In this document: in pieces, positions 1-4,938 of the stretch
Layout of the letters: each line of letters starts with the position of its first letter
How positions within the stretch are numbered: position 1 is the first letter of the stretch
DNA from: Caulobacterales bacterium RIFOXYB1_FULL_67_16
Lineage (GTDB): Bacteria > Pseudomonadota > Alphaproteobacteria > Caulobacterales > Caulobacteraceae
Reading direction: 5' to 3'
Length of the DNA stretch: 6,103 nucleotides
NCBI GenBank assembly: GCA_001796045.1
Contig: MGLN01000022.1
Location: 1-6,103 of the forward strand
The notes under the pieces: generated by a model
Told to the model about the DNA's origin: nothing
The model's database searches: none
What the model saw: only the letters and a program-made list of their open reading frames with translations
Position numbers and translations under genes: made by a program

Positions 1-1029
1 CATGCCGCGCATCACGAAGCTGTCGAAGTCCCAGCCGGTCGAATAGGTGGTCTCGTACCAGACCGGCGGCAGGTCGTCGCTGTCGCCCCCGACCATCTCG
101 AACTGGGATCGGGCGTCGCTCCAGTTGGCGGCGAGGAACAGACCCAGACGATCGGTGAAGCGATGCGACACCGCCAGGGCCAGCTTTTCCGATCCCGGCT
201 GATCGAACCGCGTCAACCAGCCGGTCTCCGCCGACAGGCGCACGTAGTCGCGGGAGGAGTCGAAGGCTGTCGGGGTTTCGATGTCGATCAGCCCGCCCAG
301 GGCGTCGCCGTCCAGATCGGGAGTCAGGGTCTTGCGCACGACCAGGCTCTGCACCCCCTCGGGCGGGAGATAGCTGAGACGGACTCCCCGATAGAATTTG
401 TCAGCCCGCGATCCGGCCCCGCCCAGCCGCACACCGTTGATGCGATAGGCGTTCCATTCGGTCGACATGCCCCGCACCGTCAGCCGGTCGCCCTCGCCCG
501 TCTGGTGGTTGCGAACCGCGTTGACGCCCGGCAGCCGGGCCAGGCTCTCGGCGAGATTGCTGGTCGGCAGCAGGCCCTGATCATCGGCGCTGACGACGTC
601 GCTGATCCCGTCATAATCGCGCTTCAGCTCCAGCGCCTCCTGGATGGCGCCGGGACGCCCCAGGACCACGACCTCCTCCAGCTCGGCGGTCGGCGGCGGC
701 GCGGGGGTCGGCGGCGGCGCGGCGCGCTCAACGATCAGGGTGTCGCCCACTGTCCGACTGCGCAGATCGGGATGGCCCGCCAGTAGACCGGCCAGGGCCT
801 CCGCCGCCGTCGTGCGGCCCCTCACGTCGCGTCCCATGCGGCCGCGCACCAGATCCGCGTCGGCGATCACCGCGACCCCCGCCTGGCGCGACAGATCGCG
901 AAGGGCCTGGGCCAGAGGCCCCGCCGAAATCTGGAAGCGCCGCACCTCTCCAGCCGAAGCCGGCGTGCTCAAAAGTACAATGCCCGCCAGCAGAGCTGCG
1001 CCCAGAACAGATGCCCGCCCCGGTTTCAC
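1..1029 (-). CDS. TonB-dependent receptor with STN signalling domain, N-terminal part (3' end beyond window)
   Basis: Outer-membrane receptor that would import a ligand such as a siderophore using TonB energy and signal its presence to FecR. The frame is open from a GTG at 1029 to the window edge, giving 343 residues. An in-frame stop at 1048-1050 makes this GTG the only reasonable start. Residues 1-26 form a signal peptide (hydrophobic core, ending PASA before G27). Residues about 28-101 match an STN domain (RRFQISAGPLAQALRDLSRQ ... TLIVERA). A Pro/Ala-rich linker and a TonB-box-like segment (ELEEVVVLG, 116-124) follow. Residues about 130-252 form the plug (NLAESLARLPGVNAVR, LTVRGM, INGVRL, VVRKTLTPDLDGDALGGLID). 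The beta-barrel begins after about residue 255, and most of it is missing because the window ends. It starts 7 bases after the anti-sigma stop with no clear Shine-Dalgarno site, so it is probably translationally coupled. Family assignment is firm; the ligand cannot be told. Confidence 0.93.
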   Translation of the reverse strand, partial: MKPGRASVLGAALLAGIVLLSTPASAGEVRRFQISAGPLAQALRDLSRQAGVAVIADADLVRGRMGRDVRGRTTAAEALAGLLAGHPDLRSRTVGDTLIVERAAPPPTPAPPPTAELEEVVVLGRPGAIQEALELKRDYDGISDVVSADDQGLLPTSNLAESLARLPGVNAVRNHQTGEGDRLTVRGMSTEWNAYRINGVRLGGAGSRADKFYRGVRLSYLPPEGVQSLVVRKTLTPDLDGDALGGLIDIETPTAFDSSRDYVRLSAETGWLTRFDQPGSEKLALAVSHRFTDRLGLFLAANWSDARSQFEMVGGDSDDLPPVWYETTYSTGWDFDSFVMRGM

Positions 1030-1036
1030 GCCGGGT

Positions 1037-2014
1037 TCACCGGTCGATCAGAAGACGGCCGGACGCGTCCTTGCGCAGGCTCAGGCCCTGCATCTCGGCC
1101 ACCACCGCCAAAACCTGATCGGGCTGGTCCGCCTCGAACCGTCCGCTTATGCGGCGTTTACTCAGGACCGGATCGGAGAAGTCGGCCCGCAAGCCGGGCG
1201 ATCGGCGTTGCAACTCCACCACCAGATCCGCCAAGGTCATGTCCTCCGCGTCGATCCAGCCTTCCGTCCAGTCCGGCGCGACGGCCGCAGGACCCAGGCG
1301 TTTGAGCGCCGCCGACGTCAACTCGCCGTCGCGAGCCAACAGGCGGGCGCCGGCGCTCAGCACGCGCCGCTGACCCGGGTGTTTCAGGGCGATGACTTCG
1401 ACCCGTCCTTCCAGAACACTGACCTCGACCGCCCCGCCGCTACGCTCGTCGACGTTGAAGCGGGTGCCCAGGGCAGTAATCCGATGGGTCGCGGTAAAGA
1501 CCGAGAAGGGCCGCCGGGCGTCCTTGGCGACGGCGAAGAAGCCTTCGCCCTTCAGATAGACGTCGCGACGTTCGGCGCCAAAAGCCGTCCGCACCAGGCT
1601 GTCGCCGTTCAATCGGACCACCGATCCGTCGTCCAGCGACGCCTGCACGCTCTGACCGGCCGTCCCCGCGAGGGTCTCGTGGACCAGCCGCCCCTGTGAG
1701 GGCCAAAGCAGAACCGCCGCGACCAGGCCGGCGGCGACCGCCCCGAAACCCGCCGCAGCCCAGACCGGCCGAACCGGAGGACGCCAGGCCTGGCGCGCCG
1801 GTCGCGCGCCTTCGGCCGCCACCCGTCGCATCGCCTCATCCAGGGCGGGGTCGCGCAGCAGACGCTCGTGAAGATCCAGCATCTGCAGTCGCTCCGGCCC
1901 TGCGGCCAGCCAGTCGTCGAGACGACGGGCTTCGTCCGCGTCCAGGGGACCGCGCCTGAGACGATCGGCCCAAAGCACCGCCGCCTCTTCGAGGGTTTGC
2001 CGGTCGTCCGTCAC
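1037..2014 (-). CDS. FecR-family anti-sigma factor / transmembrane signal transducer
   Basis: Single-pass inner-membrane regulator that binds the neighbouring ECF sigma factor in the cytoplasm and reads the receptor's state in the periplasm. It has 325 residues, normal for the family. Residues about 8-52 are the FecR N-terminal (DUF4880-like) cytoplasmic helices (EEAAVLWADRLRRG ... RRLDDWLA). A hydrophobic span at about 84-104 (VWAAAGFGAVAAGLVAAVLLW region) is the membrane helix. Residues about 112-208 are the FecR domain (DDGSVVRLNGDS, VYLKGEGFFAVA, ITALGTRFNVD, VSVLEGRVEV). Residues 249-325 are the C-terminal STN-like region (WTEGWIDAEDMTLADLVVEL). The start is GTG at 2014, overlapping the sigma stop as GTGA, with an upstream GGAG 8 bases away. 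The overlap and the downstream receptor define one operon. Role in sensing is from family knowledge; whether it inhibits or also activates its sigma factor is unknown. Confidence 0.93.
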   Translation of the reverse strand: MTDDRQTLEEAAVLWADRLRRGPLDADEARRLDDWLAAGPERLQMLDLHERLLRDPALDEAMRRVAAEGARPARQAWRPPVRPVWAAAGFGAVAAGLVAAVLLWPSQGRLVHETLAGTAGQSVQASLDDGSVVRLNGDSLVRTAFGAERRDVYLKGEGFFAVAKDARRPFSVFTATHRITALGTRFNVDERSGGAVEVSVLEGRVEVIALKHPGQRRVLSAGARLLARDGELTSAALKRLGPAAVAPDWTEGWIDAEDMTLADLVVELQRRSPGLRADFSDPVLSKRRISGRFEADQPDQVLAVVAEMQGLSLRKDASGRLLIDR

Positions 2015-2514
2015 AGGGCGCGCTCCGTATCCATGGCGCGACGCACGTCAATGACCGCCCTGCTGAAGTGTTTCTGGGCGGCCTCGACCGAGATGCCCAG
2101 TCGGGCCGCAATCTGCGCATAGCCGAGATCGGCGGACTGGCGAAGAATGAAGACCTCCCGCCTCAGCCGCGGCATGGCCCGCAGGGCGCGGGCGTACAGA
2201 TCGGCTCTCTGCTTCATGTCCAGCACCTCGAACGGAGACGGATCGGCCGAAGCCATGTCGTCGGCGATCTCCTCCTCGCCGCCGCGCGCGCCGGCGCGGC
2301 CCTTGTCGCTGAGCAGGTTGAGCGCGACACGAAAGGCGTAGGCCACCGGATCCTTCAGCGGCCCGCCGCGCGAACGCGCCAGGACGCGGGCATAGGTTTC
2401 CTGGCTAATGTCGTCGGCGTCCGCGTCGGTCCTGACGCGGCTTCGGACGAAGGCGCGCAGACGCAAGGCGTTCTTCGCCAAAGCGCCGTCTGCCCCTGGA
2501 TCCTGAACCGCCAT
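2011..2514 (-). CDS. FecI-type ECF RNA polymerase sigma factor
   Basis: Alternative sigma factor expected to direct transcription of the receptor gene and perhaps of its own operon. It has 167 residues from ATG at 2514. A GTG two codons upstream (2520) is the alternative start; the ATG was preferred because a G-rich stretch (GCGGGG) lies about 5 bases before it. Numbering from the GTG, region 2 spans about residues 16-75 (LRAFVRSRVR, DADDISQETYARVLA, DPVAYAFRVALNLLSDKGR) with the acidic DDISQETY core-binding motif. An acidic linker follows at about 80-98. Region 4 spans about 108-163 (LRAMPRLRREVFILRQSADL, then the helix-turn-helix YAQIAARLGISVEAAQKHFS). It is first in the operon and overlaps the anti-sigma gene by 4 bases. 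No convincing promoter is seen upstream. Family confident; target promoters unknown. Confidence 0.92.
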   Translation of the reverse strand: MAVQDPGADGALAKNALRLRAFVRSRVRTDADADDISQETYARVLARSRGGPLKDPVAYAFRVALNLLSDKGRAGARGGEEEIADDMASADPSPFEVLDMKQRADLYARALRAMPRLRREVFILRQSADLGYAQIAARLGISVEAAQKHFSRAVIDVRRAMDTERAL

Positions 2515-2520
2515 CCGCAC

Positions 2521-2723
2521 CCCGCTGGCTGGGGGCTTTAAGGCTCAACGGTGACGGTAAGAAAACAAACCGGCGAAAAACTGCGGGCGAATGGAAAGAG
2601 AAGTCCGCCTGCTCGCGAGACTACTCAGACGCCAAATCTGACGTTGTAAAAAGGCGAAGGCCGAAGCGCGGGAGTCAGGCTCGAGTCAGACCTCGGGTTC
2701 TCGTCCTGATCGGGACGCCGAGC
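2521..2723. other. Intergenic region upstream of the sigma gene and downstream of the tRNA remnant
   Basis: No credible coding frame on either strand. It should carry the promoter of the sigma/anti-sigma/receptor operon (minus strand), but no -35/-10 pair close to consensus stands out. Read on the minus strand, downstream of the tRNA 3' end, there is a small hairpin at 2702-2717 (stem CGTCC/GGACG, loop of 6) and a weak GGC-CTTC-GCC-TTTTT element near 2646-2660. Either could be a remnant of the tRNA terminator, but both are too short to call. GAGTCAG also occurs twice, about 10 bases apart (2671-2688). Confidence 0.4.
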
Positions 2724-2780
2724 TGGTGCGGGCGGCCGGGATCGAACCGGCAAGGGCTTACGCCCGGCAGATTTTAAGTC
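2724..2780 (-). pseudogene. 3' fragment of tRNA-Leu(UAA); probable integration (att) site
   Basis: Read on the minus strand these 57 bases form the 3' part of a class II tRNA. In order they hold GA + loop CTTAAAA (anticodon TAA, i.e. UAA, Leu) + TCTGC as the 3' anticodon stem, a long variable arm with stem GGGC/GCCC around GTAA, a T-arm GCCGG-TTCGATC-CCGGC, a 3' acceptor strand CGCCCGC, discriminator A and an encoded CCA. The D-arm and 5' acceptor strand (expected GCGGGCG) are absent. Bases beyond 2780 do not pair: the anticodon stem would need GCAGA but shows TGTGA. Loss of tRNA identity at the anticodon stem-loop is characteristic of tyrosine-integrase insertion into a tRNA gene, leaving a non-functional 3' copy at one end of the element. 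Tight agreement with the tRNA fold makes the fragment call strong; its att role is inference. Confidence 0.85.
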
Positions 2781-2838
2781 ACACACGCCAGCATCAAACC
2801 ACTGATACTTCGTGAGAATCTACCACAAGCCAGCCGAC

Positions 2839-2858
2839 TGTGTAAGCATTTGTGTAAG
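2839..2858 (+). repeat. Two direct TGTGTAAG octamers near the att site
   Basis: TGTGTAAG occurs at 2839-2846 and again at 2851-2858, a 12-base period, about 60-80 bases inside the presumed island end. Short direct repeats at this distance from a core site resemble arm-type binding sites of tyrosine integrases, but two copies are too few to be sure. Confidence 0.35.
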
Positions 2859-2864
2859 GTCGCA

Positions 2865-2880
2865 GCCTCCGCAGGAAGGC
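2865..2880 (-). terminator. Possible hairpin after gene Y (weak)
   Basis: Read on the minus strand, GCCTTC and GGAGGC can form a 6-base-pair stem (one G-T pair) with loop CTGC, starting about 45 bases after the gene Y stop. There is no T-run after it, so it does not meet the usual intrinsic-terminator pattern. It may instead be a chance structure. Confidence 0.2.
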
Positions 2881-2924
2881 TTGGCATCGCACTGTACGTC
2901 AGGACCCAAGACTTCGTGGTTAGG

Positions 2925-3482
2925 CTACGGACCGGAAAGACGCGCGCGCAGATCAAGCTCGGGTTCCTGAGAGCCGACCCGGAACCGATACTCCACCTGT
3001 CGCCCCATCAAGGCGTCGAGAACATTGACGGAGAGGCTCGCTGCCATCTCGAAACGCACGGGCTTATCAAGGACGCGCGGGAGAACTTCGGCGAACTCCT
3101 GCACATGGCTGATGTAGCTGTTGCGATGGTTGACCTTGAGATCGTTGATCGCCGCCCGGTACGCCTTGACGTGGGCCTTCAGTTCTTCTGCCTTCCTGGC
3201 CGCTAGTCCCTCGCGATTCATGGCAGCGAGAGCATTCGGGAACGACCGTGACCCGGAACCGTCGTCGTCCAGCGCTGTAAGTCGCGCGATGATATCCCTC
3301 GTCCCGCTTTCCAACAGGGCGAGCTCAAGCACGAGGTCTTCCCGAGACATCTTTCCCAGGTTCGGGAGGCGTTGCTTCTCGCGATGCGCCAGGATCGTGA
3401 GCAACAGGTAGAGGACATCCTGTTTGAGGCCGTCCAGTAGATCCTCGGAGGGCGTGTAGACCTTCTTAGGCTCAGGACTCAT
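2925..3482 (-). CDS. Uncharacterised protein (gene Y), start codon now supplied by the IS element
   Basis: Not recognised. The present frame encodes 185 residues, soluble in appearance and apparently mostly helical, with no signal peptide or clear membrane helix. Visible stretches are a Leu-rich helix (LLDGLKQDVLYLLLTILAHR, 15-34), an acidic helix (MSREDLVLELALLESGTRDI, 45-64), a flexible DDDGSGSRS (72-80), a charged helix with EGLAARKAEELKAHVKAYR (91-109) and a C-terminal part ending YRFRVGSQEPELDLRARLSG. Its ATG (3482-3480) lies inside the left end of the IS and overlaps the transposase stop as ATGA. No Shine-Dalgarno site precedes it. The first codons (MSPEP) are IS-encoded. Removing the IS and one TA gives MAKKVYTPSED, whose ATG overlaps the end of gene X. 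So it was the second gene of an X-Y pair and now depends on transposase read-through or a promoter in the IS. Longer in-frame extension upstream to 3743 only shadows the transposase. Confidence 0.7.
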   Translation of the reverse strand: MSPEPKKVYTPSEDLLDGLKQDVLYLLLTILAHREKQRLPNLGKMSREDLVLELALLESGTRDIIARLTALDDDGSGSRSFPNALAAMNREGLAARKAEELKAHVKAYRAAINDLKVNHRNSYISHVQEFAEVLPRVLDKPVRFEMAASLSVNVLDALMGRQVEYRFRVGSQEPELDLRARLSGP

Positions 3483-3868
3483 AGCCAGAACAGGACGGTC
3501 GCGGCGAGGGCGATGGCGGACAGGAAGACCGTCGGACAGCGATCGTAGCGGGTGGCGACCCGGCGCCAGTCTTTCAGGCGTCCAAACATGATTTCGATCC
3601 GGTTTCGCCGCTTGTAGCGTCGCTTGTCGTAGCGGATGGGTTCGGTGCGGGTTTTGCGGCCTGGGATGCACGGCGTGATCCCCTTGGCCTGCAAGGCGTC
3701 CCGGAACCAGTCGGCGTCGTAGCCCCTGTCGCCCAACAACCACTGGGCGCGTGGCAGGCTGTCCAGGAGAGCGGCAGCGCCGATGTAGTCGCTGACCTGA
3801 CCCGCTGTCATGAAGAGGCTGATGGGCCGCCCGTTCGCATCGGTCACGGCGTGCAGCTTGGTGTTCAT
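3479..3868 (-). CDS. IS5-family transposase, C-terminal part (OrfB frame)
   Basis: Second half of the DDE transposase. From its own ATG at 3868 it is 129 residues, but it is most likely made as a fusion by -1 frameshifting from OrfA at 3903-3913. The joint frame reads ...RVKKG-GLGRLIGRTKGG-MNTKLHAV and gives a 252-residue product, a normal length for this group. The second catalytic Asp is D47 (LLGDRGYDADWF; about D170 in the fusion). The catalytic Glu is E92 (RNRIEIMFGRLKDWRRVATR; about E215), within the typical R-x3-E-x2-F-x2-LK-x2-RR block. All catalytic residues are present. The stop (3481-3479) overlaps the ATG now used by gene Y as ATGA, only 10 bases from the IS end. Confidence 0.9.
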   Translation of the reverse strand: MNTKLHAVTDANGRPISLFMTAGQVSDYIGAAALLDSLPRAQWLLGDRGYDADWFRDALQAKGITPCIPGRKTRTEPIRYDKRRYKRRNRIEIMFGRLKDWRRVATRYDRCPTVFLSAIALAATVLFWL

Positions 3869-3888
3869 GCCGCCTTTCGTGCGTCCGA

Positions 3889-4236
3889 TCAGTCGCCCGA
3901 GACCCCCTTTTTTACCCGCAGGCTCGAAGCCGTGCGGTGCGCCTTGAGATAGGTCGCGTCGATCATGACCGTGCGGCGTTCGGTCTGAGCCCCGGAGAGG
4001 CCCTCCATCATCCGGATGAAGACGCCAGCCTCACTCCATCGCTTCCAGCGGTTGTAGAGGGTCTTGTGCGGCCCGTAGGCCGCCGGCGCATCTCGCCAGC
4101 GGAGGCCGTTGCGGTTGACGAAGATGATCCCGCTCAACACCCGGCGGTCGTCAACGCGCGGCTTGCCGTGGCTCTTTGGGAAGAAGGGCTCCAGCCGAGC
4201 CATCTGCTCGTCCGTCAGCCAATACAGGTCGCTCAT
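3889..4236 (-). CDS. IS5-family transposase, N-terminal part (OrfA)
   Basis: First half of the IS transposase, 115 residues ending in a TGA just after the slippage site. Residues about 5-75 form the IS5-type N-terminal DNA-binding region (LTDEQMARLEPFFP, GIIFVNRNGLRWRDAP, YGPHKTLYNRWKRW). The first catalytic Asp is D93 in TVMIDATYLKAHRTA. The start ATG at 4236 has GAGGAG 7 bases upstream, a good ribosome-binding site, inside the IS. Alone it lacks the second Asp and the Glu, so it cannot be a complete transposase; in this family the short product may act as a regulator. The tail VSGD after G111 is the unshifted frame. Confidence 0.92.
   Translation of the reverse strand: MSDLYWLTDEQMARLEPFFPKSHGKPRVDDRRVLSGIIFVNRNGLRWRDAPAAYGPHKTLYNRWKRWSEAGVFIRMMEGLSGAQTERRTVMIDATYLKAHRTASSLRVKKGVSGD
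3903..3913 (-). promoter_or_regulatory. Programmed -1 frameshift site (A6G5) in the transposase
   Basis: The minus strand reads GTA AAA AAG GGG GTC. A slip of one base back in this A6G5 run moves ribosomes from OrfA into the OrfB frame 16-20 bases before the OrfA stop, giving RVKKGGLGRLIGRTKGG. Frame geometry and the known use of such slips in two-ORF IS5 elements support this; a sequencing error in the homopolymer is the alternative. Confidence 0.75.
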
Positions 4237-4279
4237 ATCCAGACTCCTCAGGAGCCTGAATCAGACCGAACGCCTCACA

Positions 4280-4303
4280 TCAATGGGTCCTGAGCCTAGC
4301 CAT
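4280..4303 (-). pseudogene. Orphaned original start of gene Y
   Basis: The ATG at 4303-4301 followed by GCT and the target TA is what remains of the ancestral gene Y start after IS insertion. It now reads MARLRTH and stops at 4282-4280 inside the IS. Joined to the sequence left of the IS it would read MAKKVYTPSED and continue through gene Y without interruption. Confidence 0.7.
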
Positions 4304-4772
4304 TGAGTGTGAGCTCGGTCAGCGTCTTCCCTTCCCCCTCAAGCCTCAGCACCCAGTTGCCGTAGATTCGGAGCATGCCCGCTGGTCCGTCCGTCTTTGC
4401 CTCGCCTGTCTCCATCGACAGGTACAGGCGTGGGAAGGGATCGGCTTGCTCGATGACGAGGAACGGCTTGTTCTCGCCGTCGAAGACGAGCGCGCCATGC
4501 GTCAGCGCTTCGCGACGCTCCGTCTTCGCGGTTCTGCCGATCACGAGCTCGGCGTCGACGGCGTAGCACTCGCCGGGGAGGTGCTGATTCTGCAGATAGC
4601 CAGGGGAAGCCGCCTGGCCCTTCACCTGACCCAGAAGGATGGCCGTCACCAGGTCACCCGCCTTCACCGTGATCCCATAGAGCGGCGGAACTGTATCACC
4701 GACCTGGAACGCTGACCCGGGCTTCAGGCCGGAGATATCTACGGGGGCAGGAAACCCGACAACCTTCACCAT
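4296..4772 (-). CDS. Uncharacterised protein (gene X), stop codon formed at the IS junction
   Basis: Not recognised. 158 residues from ATG at 4772, chosen because GGAG lies 9 bases upstream and the residues before it (back to 4946) look like translated intergenic DNA; ATG 4787 (MEREIMVK) is the alternative. No signal peptide or membrane helix. Many short hydrophobic alternating stretches (VKVVGFPAPVDIS, YGITVKAGDLVTAILLGQV, CYAVDAELVIGR, GALVFDGENKPFLVIEQ, RLYLSMETGE, MLRIYGNWVLRLEGEG) suggest a mainly beta fold. The TAG stop (4298-4296) uses the duplicated TA plus the first base of the IS. Before insertion the same position read TAA, so the protein is unchanged. Ancestrally its last 8 bases overlapped the gene Y start, implying linked function. 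It diverges from gene Z across 166 bases. Confidence 0.72.
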   Translation of the reverse strand: MVKVVGFPAPVDISGLKPGSAFQVGDTVPPLYGITVKAGDLVTAILLGQVKGQAASPGYLQNQHLPGECYAVDAELVIGRTAKTERREALTHGALVFDGENKPFLVIEQADPFPRLYLSMETGEAKTDGPAGMLRIYGNWVLRLEGEGKTLTELTLNG

Positions 4773-4938
4773 GATCTCACGCTCCATCGATTGGGGATGT
4801 TGAGTCGGGAAGTCCCCTCGCCCCATGCCAGTGCCACGCGGCGCCATCTCAAGTTTTGTTGCGCACAGCCAGGCTTCAATCAGGCATTGCGTCAATATGC
4901 GCCTGTCGATCAGATCAGCTCCGAGTCGGGAGGCATGC
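4773..4938. promoter_or_regulatory. Divergent intergenic region between genes X and Z
   Basis: The 166 bases separate two divergent start codons and should hold promoters for both directions, allowing joint control. For gene Z a weak candidate is TTGCGT (4887-4892), a 17-base spacer and TCAGAT (4910-4915); only the key T and AT of the -10 match. The -35 overlaps a small palindrome ATTG-CGT-CAAT (4886-4896) that could be an operator. For gene X, TTGACG (reverse strand, about 4890-4895) has no good -10. None of these is strong. Confidence 0.35.
4928..4933 (+). promoter_or_regulatory. Ribosome-binding site of gene Z
   Basis: GGGAGG, 5 bases before the ATG at 4939, is the best Shine-Dalgarno match in the island part. 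It decides against the longer in-frame start at 4825, which has no such site and would extend across the divergent promoter region. Confidence 0.75.

Larger units (their letters stand above)
3469..4296 (-). mobile_element. IS5-family insertion sequence (IS427-like), 828 bp, complete
   Basis: Both ends are visible. The left end GGCTCAGGACTCATAG (3469-3484) and the reverse complement of the right end, GGCTCAGGACCCATTG (4281-4296), match at 14 of 16 positions. Each end is flanked by TA (3467-3468 and 4297-4298), a 2-base target duplication; the rebuilt target is CTAA. The element carries a DDE transposase in two overlapping frames. Length, two-ORF layout with a slippage site and the TA duplication agree with the IS427 group of IS5; the group name is from family knowledge. 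Intact ends and frames suggest a recent, possibly active copy. Confidence 0.9.

Noticed and set aside
163..786. Plus-strand open frame of 207 residues
   Set aside because: Antisense to the receptor plug and barrel coding sequence. Its composition is typical of a shadow frame.
644..1699. Long plus-strand open frame of 351 residues
   Set aside because: It lies antisense to the receptor and FecR genes, whose domains are clear. GC-rich DNA produces such shadow frames, and its translation is Arg/Ala/Gly-rich with no motif.
2724..2810. Complete tRNA-Leu gene
   Set aside because: No GCGGGCG acceptor strand, D-arm or matching 5' anticodon stem is found to the right of 2780, so only the 3' part is present.
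2774..2956. Minus-strand 60-residue frame running into the tRNA fragment, considered as the end of an integrase
   Set aside because: No tyrosine-recombinase motifs (no R-H-R-Y pattern). It overlaps the gene Y end and looks like chance.
3483..3743. Upstream in-frame extension of gene Y to a start at 3743
   Set aside because: This part is the other frame of the transposase OrfB (Arg/Pro/His-rich). The IS ends show it was joined to gene Y only by insertion.
4825..4938. Longer start for gene Z at 4825
   Set aside because: No ribosome-binding site. It would cover the divergent promoter region, while GGGAGG directly precedes the ATG at 4939.
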